DNA of 64,000 bases from Seohaeicola saemankumensis (GTDB taxonomy: Bacteria; Pseudomonadota; Alphaproteobacteria; Rhodobacterales; Rhodobacteraceae). A program made the translations under genes and the position numbers. Positions 17,533 to 34,133 of this stretch are shown here, one piece after another. The notes beneath the pieces were generated by a model. That model was not told where the DNA came from and ran no database searches. It saw nothing but the letters and a program-made list of their open reading frames with translations. The stretch spans positions 310,001 to 374,000 of the forward strand of contig NZ_JAIUZI010000001.1 in NCBI RefSeq assembly GCF_020171285.1, read 5' to 3'. Position 1 is the first letter of the stretch. Every line of letters starts with the position of its first letter.

Positions 17533-20046
17533 CTACTTGAACGACTCCAGCGCCCGCCAGCGCGGGTTGTCGTCCGACAGGTAGCGCAGCGCGCCCCAGC
17601 TGCCCCATTTTGTCGGCTTGTAGACATCGGCATAGACATTGAACAGCTTGCCGCCCATCGCGTGCCAGCCCGCGATCAGTTCGCGATAGAGCGCACCCAT
17701 TTCCGGCGAGTAGCTGAAATGGGTCAGAAAGGCGGTTAATTCCACGTCGTCCACCATGGCGGGGCCGATGCCGACGACGTGGCTGCCGCCCTCGTACATG
17801 ATCAGGTCCAGCCCGTGTTTTTCGGCCACCGCGCGGTGATAGGGGATGATCTCGTTCACCAGCCGCACGATATTGTCCGAGGTATCGCCGCTGACCAGCC
17901 CGTCCCGCAGCTCGGCCCCCGCCAGGGCCGAGGCCGCATCATATTGATGCGCCGCGACAAAGTCCTCCAGCGCCGTACCGCTCAGCCCCTGCGCCTCGGC
18001 CGCCGCCCGCGCCTGCGCGCGGCTGTCGGCGATCCAGGCTCTGACGATCGGCTGGTGTCGCTCCAGCCCCAGGATCGCGCCGAAATACCCGGTGATCGCA
18101 TAGGCGTCGAAATATGCAAAGGGCAGCTCGCGCCCGGTCTGCTCGGCCACCCACAACGGCGCGTTCAGCAACCGGTTCTCCAGCCCCTGCCAGCCGGTCT
18201 GGGTGGCGATCACATTGACCAGCCGCGCCTCGGCCTCAGACCCGTAGACCGCGCTCCAGATCTGCGCCATTTCCGCCGCCCGGCCGCCATAGAACTCGAT
18301 CCACGCCTCGTTCTCGCCCCAGCGCGCCTTGGCCGCCGCATCGGCCCAGTTGGCCTGCGGAAACTGCCAGTTCCAGACCTCGTTGGAATACTCCACATAG
18401 GCTTTCTGTTCGATCCACAGCTGGTCGCGCACCATCTCGGCAAAGCGGCGGACATAGTCGTCATCGGCGGCGTGGGGCATGTTGAACCAGGGGTCGGCAC
18501 CGGTGCGGTTGGCCAGCTCCAGCATCACCTCGACCGGCACCCCCTGCAGCGCATAGGTGTAATCGCTTGGCAGGGGCCGGTTGTCCCATCCGGCCTGATC
18601 GGATTCATTGGTCTTCATCCAGTCCATGAACCGCAGCGCCGCAAACCCCTGCAGCCGGTCCAGCCACAGCGGGTTGAACATCGCCCCGGCATCGAAGAGG
18701 CGGGTGTGCTCTTCCTTCACCACCGTGATGTTGCGCACGTAGCCGCCCTTGCGGTGGGTGCGCTGGATTCGGATGTTCACATGGCCCGGGCCGGGGGCGA
18801 AATCGAACCAGATCTCGTTCTTGCCATAGCGGACGTTCTTGGCGCGTCCACCGACCTCGATCACCCCCTGGCCGTCGAACCGCAGCCGGTACCGCCCGGC
18901 CAGATCGGCTGCCTCCTCGGGCAGGTCCGTCAGCACCAGCGTCCCGATCGAGGCCAGCTCGCGCGGGATCTCCACCGGCCAGCCGTCGGCATCCAGGTAA
19001 CCGGCCTCGTCCAGATCCTCGTGGCTGGCGCCGCCCCACTGGCCGGGCAGGTGCCCGAGCCAGGGCCGCGCGGTCTTCATCACGTCCAGAAATGGCTGCT
19101 GCACGCTCCAGTCATTGACCCCGGCCAGCCCGATCGCCATCGGCACCGGCCCGTCCGGGTTCGGCGGTGGCGGGGCGGGGGCCGCCTGCGTCGCGGGCTC
19201 CACGACCGGCGCCACAACCGGTTCAGGCGCAGGAGCAGGCTTAGGCTCCGCGACAGGGGCCGCCACCGCCTCGGATGCCGCCGGCACCTCGATATTCTGC
19301 ACCGCCGCCCAGGCCACCCGTTGCAGCGCGTCGGCCAGCTCCGGCGCCGGGGCCACGAAATCGCCGCCCCAGCGGTCGCGCAGCTCGCGCGGCAGCCCCA
19401 CCGGGCTTTCCCCGGTGATCACCGCGTATTGCACCATGCTCAGGTAATAGAACCCGATGTTGTCGGGATGGATGCCGTCGCCCAGGATCTGCTCGATGCC
19501 GGTCAGCCCCGGCACCGTCCCGGCGGCGATCTCGTCATAGAGCCGCCCCAGCGCCTGACCGGCGGGCAGCAATTGCATCGGCGGTCCGTCCCGGTCGGCG
19601 TTCACCGCATCGACGATCCCCTGCCATTTCGGCAGATCCTCCGCGATCCGGGCGCGCCATCGCGCCGGGTCGGGCGTATCGCCCTTGTCGCCGGTCACGC
19701 TGTGCCAGACCTCTTGCAGAAACACCCGCGTTTCCGGGTTCGAGGCGATCGCCAGATCGTAGTAGCGCCCGGCGTAATCCGCCGGCTGGCTCCACTTCAG
19801 GTGTTCCTCCAGCGGCACCGCCTCGGTCAGGATCACCACGTTATAGCGGCCCTCGGGCAGCACATCGCGGGCGTTCACCTCGGCCCGTTCGGCGCTCTCC
19901 CAGTTGTATTTCAGCGGCGCGCCGTTGATGATCTGCGCCGTCACCGGCACCTCGGGCAAGAGGTCCGACATCATGTCCGGGTTGGTCGGGCCGAACAGGC
20001 TGTGGCCGACAAACAGGATCCCGGTCAGTGATGACAGCCAGCTCAT
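17533..20046 (-). CDS. SGNH-like domain fused to a clan-A-like glycoside hydrolase domain
   Basis: The 837-residue protein is unrecognised as a whole. Residues 1-235 look like an SGNH/GDSL-type domain: FVGHSLFGP with Ser16, and GDGIHPDNIGFY with Asp190 and His193. A Pro/Ala/Glu linker spans about 255-300. Residues 300-837 resemble a TIM-barrel glycoside hydrolase of clan A: YVEYSNEVWNW places a Glu after Asn (Glu556) where the acid/base sits, and LIMYEGGSH (Glu752) fits the nucleophile on a late strand. The start shares ATGA with the stop of the upstream SGNH gene. A cleavable signal peptide is not clear; a short hydrophobic stretch starts the protein. Likely role: processing of the exopolysaccharide made by this locus (inferred). 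Confidence 0.7.
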   Translation of the reverse strand: MSWLSSLTGILFVGHSLFGPTNPDMMSDLLPEVPVTAQIINGAPLKYNWESAERAEVNARDVLPEGRYNVVILTEAVPLEEHLKWSQPADYAGRYYDLAIASNPETRVFLQEVWHSVTGDKGDTPDPARWRARIAEDLPKWQGIVDAVNADRDGPPMQLLPAGQALGRLYDEIAAGTVPGLTGIEQILGDGIHPDNIGFYYLSMVQYAVITGESPVGLPRELRDRWGGDFVAPAPELADALQRVAWAAVQNIEVPAASEAVAAPVAEPKPAPAPEPVVAPVVEPATQAAPAPPPPNPDGPVPMAIGLAGVNDWSVQQPFLDVMKTARPWLGHLPGQWGGASHEDLDEAGYLDADGWPVEIPRELASIGTLVLTDLPEEAADLAGRYRLRFDGQGVIEVGGRAKNVRYGKNEIWFDFAPGPGHVNIRIQRTHRKGGYVRNITVVKEEHTRLFDAGAMFNPLWLDRLQGFAALRFMDWMKTNESDQAGWDNRPLPSDYTYALQGVPVEVMLELANRTGADPWFNMPHAADDDYVRRFAEMVRDQLWIEQKAYVEYSNEVWNWQFPQANWADAAAKARWGENEAWIEFYGGRAAEMAQIWSAVYGSEAEARLVNVIATQTGWQGLENRLLNAPLWVAEQTGRELPFAYFDAYAITGYFGAILGLERHQPIVRAWIADSRAQARAAAEAQGLSGTALEDFVAAHQYDAASALAGAELRDGLVSGDTSDNIVRLVNEIIPYHRAVAEKHGLDLIMYEGGSHVVGIGPAMVDDVELTAFLTHFSYSPEMGALYRELIAGWHAMGGKLFNVYADVYKPTKWGSWGALRYLSDDNPRWRALESFK

Positions 20047-21005
20047 CGCGCCACCCCGGTCTTGGGGTATCCGGTGACCACCTCCCAGACCACCTCCTGC
20101 ATCAGCCGCGCCGCCTCGGCCGACGGCGCCTGCGCCGCCGTGCCATCGGCCCGGTTCAACGTATGCGGCAGACCCACGGGCGACCGGCCGTAAAGCACCG
20201 CGTAATGGGTCAGCGCCACCAGATAGGCCCCCATGTCGTTCAGATGGATTTCGTCGCGGCTGCCATCGTCGCGCAGCGCGAACAATTCCTCGTGCGACTG
20301 CATTCCCTCGACCCCGCCGCGCGCCTCCAGCGCGCGGGCGAAACCGGCCATGACCTGTCCTGCGGGGATCACATGCACCGGCCGCCCCGGCGCTGTCGCC
20401 AGATCGGGATAGAGCACCCCGGCCTCCCAATACCGCCCCAGATCCGCATCCAGCCGGGTCAGCCAGCCCTCGGGGTCGTCCAGGTGGTGCCAGCTTTCAT
20501 AAAGGTAGACCCGCGTCGTATCCGAAGCCCCGCGCGCCAGATCCGCCCATCGGTGCAGGTAGGTGCCGCTGTCGTGGTATTTGATCGCATCGCGGATCTC
20601 GACCATCTCGGTCAGGACGACGGCGTCGTACTCGCCCGACTCGACCGCCTCGCGCGCGGGGCGAAAACGGGGATGATCGTTTTCCACGTCGAACCCGTTC
20701 ACCGGCAGGTCGGGCTCGAAATGCTCGCGCATCGAGGTGCCCCAGCCCAGCTGGCTTTCATAGCCGTGTCCCGGTCCGGCACCCGCCTCGGCCAGCTGTT
20801 CCAGCATCGCCGGCATGTCGCGCCCAACCAGGCTGTGGCCCAGGTGAAACACCTGCAGCGGCCCCTCGGGCGGCGGCAGCGGCGTGGCATAGGCGGCCGC
20901 CACCGTTTCCGGGTCCGGCCCCTTGGGCCGCAGCCAGAAAAACCACAGCAGCAGGGCAACGGCCATCAGGGCCAGGGCTATCATCAGAACGGAACGCAGG
21001 TTCAT
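20043..21005 (-). CDS. Membrane-anchored SGNH-like hydrolase
   Basis: The 320-residue protein has one N-terminal membrane helix (residues 5-25, VLMIALALMAVALLLWFFWL) followed by an exported domain. Block I is HLGHSLVG with Ser58, and the end block is DEIHLNDMGAYLVALTHYAVLYGRSPVGLP with Asp251 and His254. The latter is nearly the same as GIHPDNIGFYYLSMVQYAVITGESPVGLP in the adjacent 837-residue protein, so the two domains are paralogous. Known SGNH proteins in EPS loci add or remove acetyl or other acyl groups. The gene overlaps its downstream neighbour by 4 bp and lies 96 bp after the PPTase gene, so it may be the fifth member of the PKS/NRPS operon. Confidence 0.72.
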   Translation of the reverse strand: MNLRSVLMIALALMAVALLLWFFWLRPKGPDPETVAAAYATPLPPPEGPLQVFHLGHSLVGRDMPAMLEQLAEAGAGPGHGYESQLGWGTSMREHFEPDLPVNGFDVENDHPRFRPAREAVESGEYDAVVLTEMVEIRDAIKYHDSGTYLHRWADLARGASDTTRVYLYESWHHLDDPEGWLTRLDADLGRYWEAGVLYPDLATAPGRPVHVIPAGQVMAGFARALEARGGVEGMQSHEELFALRDDGSRDEIHLNDMGAYLVALTHYAVLYGRSPVGLPHTLNRADGTAAQAPSAEAARLMQEVVWEVVTGYPKTGVAR

Positions 21006-21101
21006 CTTGGGGTCACCATCGGGAATCGCAGCGGGGTCTAGACTGACTTGTATCTGTGGTTTTCGCCGTCAATGCAAAAGGGCGCGAAAATCGCCCCGGT
21101 C

Positions 21102-21785
21102 TCAGCTCCGCAGGGTCACCGCCGTCACGATCAGCCCCTGTCCCACGGCATAGCGCCCCGACAGCTCGGTCCCCTTGCGAAACTTCGGCACGTCATGGAC
21201 AAATCGCGCCGTGAACTGGCGGGTCTCGCGCCGGAACGTCACGCTCAGGGTCTGAAAGTCGAACAAAGTCCGGTTGACCGCATATTGCGCCTTGTAGGCG
21301 CATTCCTTGGCCGAAAAGATCAGTTTCGCGACCCGACCGCGATCCTGCGGATGCAGGCCGCCAAGATAGGCGCGCTCACTGTCGGTGCAGACCGTATCGA
21401 ACAGATCGGCCTCCAGCGGGGTGTCCTCCTCCACGTCGATCCCCAGCGCCCGCACCCTCTGGCGATGCCCCACAGCAGCCACACAGGCGGTGTTGCAATG
21501 GCTCAGGCTGCCGGTCAGCCCGTCGGGCCAGACCGGTGCGCGGTCGCGCCCGTGCAGAACCGGCTGCGGCGTCAGGCCCAGCTGCCGCATCGCGTCGTGG
21601 ATGGCCGCCCGCCCGGCGGTGAACTCGCGCTGCCGCTCGGCGGTGGCGCGGGGCAGGGATGCCACCTCGGCCGCCAGCGCCGCGTTATGCACACAGGTCG
21701 GATCGGCACCGGCGATGGCGATATCCGCGTCAAACAGCGGACGGGCCAGCACCATGCTCGCCGGCAGACCCAGCGCCACGCTCAC
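21102..21785 (-). CDS. 4'-phosphopantetheinyl transferase (EntD/Sfp type)
   Basis: The 227-residue enzyme transfers phosphopantetheine from CoA to the Ser of carrier domains. The EntD-type motifs are present in order: [28 protein letters not shown] (metal-binding Asp/Glu), and [14 protein letters not shown] (Glu-Lys). The start is GTG at 21785, overlapping the stop of the NRPS-like gene (GTGA). This coupling implies that the enzyme activates the two carrier domains of this operon, Ser1465 of the upstream megaprotein and Ser1798 of the PKS. Confidence 0.93.
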   Translation of the reverse strand: MSVALGLPASMVLARPLFDADIAIAGADPTCVHNAALAAEVASLPRATAERQREFTAGRAAIHDAMRQLGLTPQPVLHGRDRAPVWPDGLTGSLSHCNTACVAAVGHRQRVRALGIDVEEDTPLEADLFDTVCTDSERAYLGGLHPQDRGRVAKLIFSAKECAYKAQYAVNRTLFDFQTLSVTFRRETRQFTARFVHDVPKFRKGTELSGRYAVGQGLIVTAVTLRS

Positions 21786-24700
21786 TCGGTCTTCATCCGG
21801 CGGCCCGCCCGCATGGCGCGGCGGCGCGACATGGTTTCGGCGCGGGCCGGTTCATCGACCTTGGGCGCGTCGTCGGGCTTGTCCTGCGCGATATGGCCGG
21901 CCAGACCGGCCAGCGTCGGAAAGCGGAAGATGTCGGTGATCGACAACTTCGGCAGGTCCAGCTTTTCGCGGATCTCCCGATGCGCCTGCACCGCCAGCAG
22001 CGAATGCCCCCCCAGGCCAAAGAAATTGTCCTCGGCCCTGATCTCGGCCACCCCCAGAATGCGCGACCAGATCGCCGCGATCTGCGCCTCGACCCCGGTG
22101 CCGTCGACCGGCGCGGAAGAGACATCCGCAGCAGGCGCGGTGCCGCGCGCGGGGGCCGGATCAGGCAGCGCCTTGCGGTCGATCTTCTTGTTCGGCGTCA
22201 GCGGAAAGGCATCCAGCGTCGCGATATGCGCGGGCACCATCACCTCGGGCAGCTGCGCCTCCAGATGGGCGCGCAGGGCGGTATCGGACACCGGCGCGTG
22301 GGTGGTGATATAGGCCAGCAGCCGCACGTCGCCCGCCGTCACCTCGCGCGGGACCACGACCGCGCCGCTGACCCCGGCAAAACCCGCCATCGCCGCCTCG
22401 ATCTCGCCCAGCTCGATCCGCTGGCCGCGGATCTTGACCTGGTGGTCGGACCGGCCCAGGTAGTCCAGCCGCCCGTCCGCCCGCCAGCGCACCAGATCGC
22501 CGGTGCGATACATGCGCGGCGCCGCCACCACCGTCAGCCCGGCCTCCGCCGCAAAGGGATCGGGGACAAAGCGGTCATCGGTGAGGTCGGCACGCTGCCA
22601 ATAGCCGCGCGTCACGCCCTCGCCGCCGATGCACAGCTCGCCCGGCACCCCGATCGGCGCGGGCCGGCCCGTGCCATCGCGCACGTAAACGGATGTATTG
22701 GCGATGGGACGGCCGACGTTGACGGTGCCGCGCACACCGGGCGCGACCATTTCCGTCGTCGACCAGATGGTCGTCTCGGTGGGCCCGTACATGTTCTGGA
22801 TCGCCGCGCCGGTGCATTCGCGCAGATCCTCGACCAGATCCCCCGGCAGCGCCTCGCCGCCCAGCATCAGGTGTTTCACCCGCCCCAGCGCCATCCGCGC
22901 CTCGTCGTTCATCGCGATCAGCCGCGCCATCGACGGGGTGCACTGCAGGTGGGTCACATCGTGGCGGATGATCTGCGCGGCCAGCGAGAAATCGTCCTCG
23001 GCCAGATCGCTGGGCGCATTCGACAGCCGCAGCACCTCGGCCAGCGGCTTCAGACCCTCCAGCACCACGTCGGGCGCGATGCCATAGTCGATCAGACAGG
23101 CGATTTCATCGACACCGATCCGCTTCAGCTGCTCGACCCGTGCCAGCCCGTCCTGCACGGTGCCAAACAGGCCCGAGTCCTCAAAATACCGCTCGAACGC
23201 GAAATCAAGGATCGCCTCCAGCTCGTCCTCGCTCAGCACACCCAGATCCATCTCGAACGGGTTGCTGACCCCCTTGGGCTTCTTGAACGCCGGGAACGCC
23301 CAGGCGTATTGCTTGATCAGTCCGGCGGCGGCGCGCAGGTAGTCCTTCATCGGCTCGCGGGCGACCTCGGCCGCCTTTTCGCGGGTTTCGGCCAGATAGC
23401 TGTGCAGCATCAGCGTCACGGTGAAATCCGCCGGATCGTGGCCATTTTCGCGCAGCGCGGCGTGGTAGATGCGGATCTTGCCCGCGACCTCCTCGACCGA
23501 CTGGCCCAGCAGGTGGGTCAGCACGTTGGCGCCGATCTGCCCGGCTTCCTTCCAGGTCTCGGGGTTGCCGGCGGTGGTGACCCAGATCGGCAGCTCCTTC
23601 GACACCGGGCGCGGCTGGGTGATCACCGAATGCATCGACCCGTCCTTCTTGGGGAATTCAACCGCCTCGCCGCGCCACAGCTTGCGCAGGGTCTCGATGG
23701 TCTCGAACATCGCCGGTTTGTTGGCGGGCGGCGTGTTCTCGGGGCGCAGCACGAAATCGTCCGGCTGCCAGCCCGAGGCGATACCGATCGCCGCGCGGCC
23801 CCCGGTCAGGTTGTCGATCACCGCCCATTCCTCGGCAATTCGGGCGGGGTGGTGCAAAGGTGCAACGCAACTGCCCGCACGAACGCTCAGGTTTTGCGTA
23901 ACTGCCGCTACGGCCGCGCCTGTGACCGAGGGGTTGGGGTAGGGGCCGCCGAAGGCGTGGAAATGCCGCTCAGGCGTCCAGACCGCGTTGAACCCATGCG
24001 CATCGGCAAATTTCGCGCCCTCCAGCAGCAGCTCGTATTTCTTCGGGCCGGGGCCGTCGTCGTTGCCCCAGTACATCAGGTTGAATTCCATCCGCCGGTC
24101 CGACACCGGGATCGACCCGCCCGAGACCACGGCGCGGTTCTCCTCGCTGCTCAGCACCACCTTGAACCCGCGCGCCAGCGTCCAGAACAGCTCCAGCACC
24201 GAGATATCGAAATTCAGGCTGGTCACCGCCAGCCAGACGCTGCCCGCCTCATGGTCGATCCGGTCATCCATCCCGGCAAAGAAATTGGCCACGTTGCGAT
24301 GCTCGACCATCACCCCCTTGGGCGTTCCGGTCGACCCCGAGGTATAGATCAGATAGGCCAGATCGTCCGCCGTGGCGCCGCCATCAACGGTCTCGGCCTG
24401 GCTGTCCGCTGTCGGCACCAGCACCTGCGCGCGGCTCTCGGGCAGCTGCCCGCGCAGATCCGCCTGGGTCACGATCACGCTGGCCTGGCTGTCAGCGATG
24501 TAATGCGCCAGACGGTCGGACGGATAGGCCGGGTCCAGCGGCACATAGGCGCCGCCCGCCTTCAGGATCGCCAGCGCCGCGACCATCATCTCGACCGACC
24601 GCCGCATGAACAGACCCACATGCGCCCCCGGCGCCACGCCCATCGCGCGCAGTTCCGCCGCCACCGCGTTGGCCCGCGCATCCAGCGCGGCATAGCTCAG

Positions 24701-26395
24701 CGTCTGATCCTCGAACACCAGCGCCGTTGCCTCCGGCGTCCGCGCCACCTGCGCCTCAAAGGCGTTATGCACGGTCAGCGCGCGGTCGTAGTCGCGCGCG
24801 GTGGCGTTCCATGTGGTCAGCGTCTGCCGCCGCTCAGACGCGGGCAGGATACCCAGCGCGGAAACCGATTGCGCCCGGTCCGATGTCGCCACGACCGAGG
24901 CCATCACCGTTTCCAGCCGCCGCGCCAGCAGTTCGACCGCCTCCTCATCCAGCCGCGCCTCGTTGACATGCAGCGTCACCCGCCCCGGTTTCACCGCCAC
25001 CGTGGCGCAGGTGCCCGGCACCGGCCCCGCCCCGCCGATCGCCAGCCCCAGCCCGGGGCAGCCCGCCATGGTGATCTGCGGGTCGCGCGCGGGCAGGTCG
25101 CTGGCAAAGCCACCGCTGGCCGCGACCCGCCTCAGCAGATCGTTCAGCCCGCCGGCGGTGTCGTGCATGCTGGCCCCGGCAATGACCCGCGCCGGCACCC
25201 AGCCGCTCAGGTACCCCGGCGCATCCGCCGCCGCCGCCGCCAGCGCGGGCGTGCTCAGCGCCACATCGGCATGTTCCTGCCCGCTGCCCCCCAGCGCCCA
25301 GATCAGCGCCGCCAGCATCGCGTCATCCTGGCTCAACTCGTCGGGCACCACCACGCGGATGGCGCTCCAGTCGTCCGTATCCGCCGGTTTGCCCAGCGGC
25401 ACCTCGACAGGGTGATACCCCTGCAGGGCGCGCCGCCACGCGGGTTCCGCCTTTAGCGTTCCGGCCAGCATCGCCGCCAGCGCTGCCGCCTCGTCGGCAT
25501 CGGGCGAGGCCAGCGTCTGTCCGGGTTTCACCAGCTCCGAAATCTCGACCGGCGCGCCGTTGGTGTCGGTGAAACCGCTCAGCTCCACCGCGCCCTGTCC
25601 GGCGGCCACCTCCAGCCGGTCGCGCTCGGCCACGCCCACTGTTCCGGGCAGCGCGGCAGAGGCCGCCACGATCTCGCGCGCGCCGCGCACCAGCAGCACC
25701 CGGTCGCTGACCACGATCTTGGGCGCGGTCAGGGGGTTCCAGTAATCGCCGAAATCCAGCGCCCGCACGCCCCGCGCCACCTCGGCGGCGCTGCGGCGGA
25801 AATCCAGCCGCCCGGCGGCGGCCGGGCGGTCATCGCGCGCGAAATAGCTGCGATCGGCCAGATCCTGCGGCTCGCGCTCGGGCGCATCGCGTTCCAGCTG
25901 GTCGACCACATCGCCGAAACTGTCCATCGCGGCGGCATAGCATTTCGAGTTCAGCGAATAGGCGGTGTCGTCGCCCGCCACCGGGAACAGCCGCTGCGCC
26001 AGAATATCGCCCTCGTCGATACCGCCCTCCAGCATGTGCCAGCTCACGCCGTATTCCGGCTCACCGTTGATCAGCGCCCAGACCGGCGCGTTCAGCCCGG
26101 CATAGCGCGGCAGCGGCCCGTCGTGGAAATTGACCGCGCCGCGCGCGGGCAGCGCCAGCACCGCCTCGGGGATGATCCGCAGGTTGGCGATGGACAGCAG
26201 CCAGTCGAACGGCGCCTGTGCCTGCACATCTTCCATCCCGGCGCTCACCGGCAGACCGCGCCCACGCGCCCAGCTCTCGATGTCGGCGTCCTGGGTGATC
26301 ACCGCGCGGATCACGTGGCCGCGATCCAGCAGGGTTTCGGAACAGCCGATCAACAGGGATTCATTGCCAATCACTACACAGGAAAACTGGGTCAT
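21782..26395 (-). CDS. NRPS-like megaprotein: formyltransferase - remnant C - A with inserted luciferase-like monooxygenase - PCP
   Basis: The protein has 1537 residues. Residues 1-295 are a methionyl-tRNA-formyltransferase-like domain with the catalytic Asn89, His91 (NFHDGPLPR) and Asp127 (GGIDEGDIL). Residues about 305-525 look like the second half of a condensation domain without the HHxxxDG motif. An adenylation domain starts near 535 with [13 protein letters not shown] (683-694). It is interrupted at about 765-1120 by a flavin-dependent luciferase-like monooxygenase of the MupA/Atu3671 type ([23 protein letters not shown]). It then resumes with [24 protein letters not shown] and [14 protein letters not shown] carrier domain follows with GLGGHS, the phosphopantetheine site at Ser1465. 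It is expected to load an amino acid, formylate it and oxygenate it. There is no thioesterase. Start and stop overlap both neighbours by 4 bp. Confidence 0.9.
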   Translation of the reverse strand: MTQFSCVVIGNESLLIGCSETLLDRGHVIRAVITQDADIESWARGRGLPVSAGMEDVQAQAPFDWLLSIANLRIIPEAVLALPARGAVNFHDGPLPRYAGLNAPVWALINGEPEYGVSWHMLEGGIDEGDILAQRLFPVAGDDTAYSLNSKCYAAAMDSFGDVVDQLERDAPEREPQDLADRSYFARDDRPAAAGRLDFRRSAAEVARGVRALDFGDYWNPLTAPKIVVSDRVLLVRGAREIVAASAALPGTVGVAERDRLEVAAGQGAVELSGFTDTNGAPVEISELVKPGQTLASPDADEAAALAAMLAGTLKAEPAWRRALQGYHPVEVPLGKPADTDDWSAIRVVVPDELSQDDAMLAALIWALGGSGQEHADVALSTPALAAAAADAPGYLSGWVPARVIAGASMHDTAGGLNDLLRRVAASGGFASDLPARDPQITMAGCPGLGLAIGGAGPVPGTCATVAVKPGRVTLHVNEARLDEEAVELLARRLETVMASVVATSDRAQSVSALGILPASERRQTLTTWNATARDYDRALTVHNAFEAQVARTPEATALVFEDQTLSYAALDARANAVAAELRAMGVAPGAHVGLFMRRSVEMMVAALAILKAGGAYVPLDPAYPSDRLAHYIADSQASVIVTQADLRGQLPESRAQVLVPTADSQAETVDGGATADDLAYLIYTSGSTGTPKGVMVEHRNVANFFAGMDDRIDHEAGSVWLAVTSLNFDISVLELFWTLARGFKVVLSSEENRAVVSGGSIPVSDRRMEFNLMYWGNDDGPGPKKYELLLEGAKFADAHGFNAVWTPERHFHAFGGPYPNPSVTGAAVAAVTQNLSVRAGSCVAPLHHPARIAEEWAVIDNLTGGRAAIGIASGWQPDDFVLRPENTPPANKPAMFETIETLRKLWRGEAVEFPKKDGSMHSVITQPRPVSKELPIWVTTAGNPETWKEAGQIGANVLTHLLGQSVEEVAGKIRIYHAALRENGHDPADFTVTLMLHSYLAETREKAAEVAREPMKDYLRAAAGLIKQYAWAFPAFKKPKGVSNPFEMDLGVLSEDELEAILDFAFERYFEDSGLFGTVQDGLARVEQLKRIGVDEIACLIDYGIAPDVVLEGLKPLAEVLRLSNAPSDLAEDDFSLAAQIIRHDVTHLQCTPSMARLIAMNDEARMALGRVKHLMLGGEALPGDLVEDLRECTGAAIQNMYGPTETTIWSTTEMVAPGVRGTVNVGRPIANTSVYVRDGTGRPAPIGVPGELCIGGEGVTRGYWQRADLTDDRFVPDPFAAEAGLTVVAAPRMYRTGDLVRWRADGRLDYLGRSDHQVKIRGQRIELGEIEAAMAGFAGVSGAVVVPREVTAGDVRLLAYITTHAPVSDTALRAHLEAQLPEVMVPAHIATLDAFPLTPNKKIDRKALPDPAPARGTAPAADVSSAPVDGTGVEAQIAAIWSRILGVAEIRAEDNFFGLGGHSLLAVQAHREIREKLDLPKLSITDIFRFPTLAGLAGHIAQDKPDDAPKVDEPARAETMSRRRAMRAGRRMKTE

Positions 26396-27399
26396 TTCTT
26401 ATCCTCGGCTAGGGGGGCGGACAGGGGTATCCCGGCATCAGATCGCCGGAACGGCGCGCGCAGCGCATGCGCGATCAGATCGCGCAGAAAATACTCGGGG
26501 TCGGTTCGCGGCTTGGTCTGGATCAGACAGCGCAGCCGCCAGATCGAACAGCCCGCGATCCGCGCCAGCGTGGCCATGGCGGCGTAAAACCGCCCGTGGT
26601 TCTTGGTGAAGTAATGCAACCGGCTGTCGAACCAGTAGCCCGGCGTGCGCGCCCAGGTCTTCATACCGGTCGAGGCCGAGCCCACATGCACCACCCGGCT
26701 GGCCGGCAGGTAATGGGTCCGCCAGCCCGCCCGCGCCGCCCGCAGGCACAGGTCGGTCTCCTCGAAATACAAAAAGAACGTCTCGTCAAAGCCGCCGATC
26801 TCGTCCAGCATCGCCGCGCTCATCATCAGACTTGCACCGGCGGTCCAGTCCACCTGGGTCGGGCGCTCGGGGATCGGCAACGCCACGATCGCGTGGCTCA
26901 GCAGGCGGGAAAACACCCCGGTGCGCGCACCGGTCTCGAACTCGCCCGCGATGGTCGGGAACCGGAAGGCGGTGCAATGCGGCACCTCGTCGGGGCCGCG
27001 CACATGGCTGCCCACCATGCCCGCGCCGGGATTGGCCAGCAGGAAATCGCGCAAGGACCGGATCGCGTCCGGCTCGGGAAAGGCATCCGAGTTCAGCAGG
27101 TAGTAGAAATCGGGCCGCGACCCGTCCGACAACCCGCAGCGCATGCCGAAATTCATTCCCGCGCCAAAACCGCCGTTGCGCCCCGATTCCACCACCCGCA
27201 ACCGGTCGCCGTCCAGCCAGCCGCGCGCCTGTGCCGCCTCGGCGATGATCCGGTACGAACCATCCCCGGACCCGTTGTCGACCACGACCACCTCGCCGCG
27301 CACCCCCTCCATCGCGCGCAACGCCGCCTCCGCTGATTTCAGCGTCATCTCCGGCGTGCGGTAGTTCAGGATGATGGTCAGGATGCTCGGGTCGGTCAT
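26392..27399 (-). CDS. GT2-family glycosyltransferase inside the PKS/NRPS operon
   Basis: The 335-residue GT-A protein begins [22 protein letters not shown] and has [13 protein letters not shown] for nucleotide binding, [13 protein letters not shown] as the DXD-like position, and [22 protein letters not shown] near the C-terminal half. This is the pattern of rhamnosyltransferase-like GT2 enzymes (WbbL group). It lies 18 bp after the PKS stop, and its stop overlaps the NRPS-like start, so it is cotranslated with the assembly line. Either it glycosylates the acyl product, or the operon was built into an existing EPS transferase unit. The sugar donor is unknown. Confidence 0.88.
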   Translation of the reverse strand: MTDPSILTIILNYRTPEMTLKSAEAALRAMEGVRGEVVVVDNGSGDGSYRIIAEAAQARGWLDGDRLRVVESGRNGGFGAGMNFGMRCGLSDGSRPDFYYLLNSDAFPEPDAIRSLRDFLLANPGAGMVGSHVRGPDEVPHCTAFRFPTIAGEFETGARTGVFSRLLSHAIVALPIPERPTQVDWTAGASLMMSAAMLDEIGGFDETFFLYFEETDLCLRAARAGWRTHYLPASRVVHVGSASTGMKTWARTPGYWFDSRLHYFTKNHGRFYAAMATLARIAGCSIWRLRCLIQTKPRTDPEYFLRDLIAHALRAPFRRSDAGIPLSAPLAEDKK

Positions 27400-27417
27400 T
27401 CGGGTCTCATCCGGCTC

Positions 27418-33846
<6,429 letters not shown>

Positions 33847-34133
33847 GACCGAACCATTTTTCCCCATAGTCTGACCAAACGACCTAACTAGCGTTCACAT
33901 CAGCCCACCACACCACGGCCACAGTAGGCAGCCGCATTGCGCGCCGACAGGTTTCATTTTCCGGCAGCCCCCACCACCAAGCTTAATTCATTGTTTACGC
34001 AAAACAAAACATTTCCGGGATGGAATGTGTTTGCTGCGATCTCACGTACAAAGGTGATTGTCGGTCCGCATTGCGGCTCAATTAAGGACAATCTTTGGTG
34101 ACTTCGGCCCGATTGCCGGGTTCTTTTTGGGCG
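33847..34133. other. 287-bp A/T-rich gap upstream of the PKS operon
   Basis: This gap separates the PKS start from the stop of the polymerase gene on the same strand. The stretch at 33980-34060 is A/T-rich and is the likely promoter of the PKS operon. It contains TGTTTACGC and the small inverted repeat TGTTT-5 nt-AAACA near 33990. The stem at about 34107-34120 is short, and its T-run is on the plus strand, where no gene ends, so it is not called as a terminator. Confidence 0.5.

Noticed and set aside
17533..20430. 965-residue version of the SGNH-hydrolase fusion
   Set aside because: The extra 128 residues run antisense-free but in the wrong frame of the upstream SGNH gene and are Arg/Gly-rich; the ATG at 20046 shares ATGA with the upstream stop.
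34104..34128. Hairpin plus T-run on the plus strand
   Set aside because: The stem is only 4 bp and no plus-strand gene ends there; for the minus-strand polymerase gene the T-run is on the wrong side.
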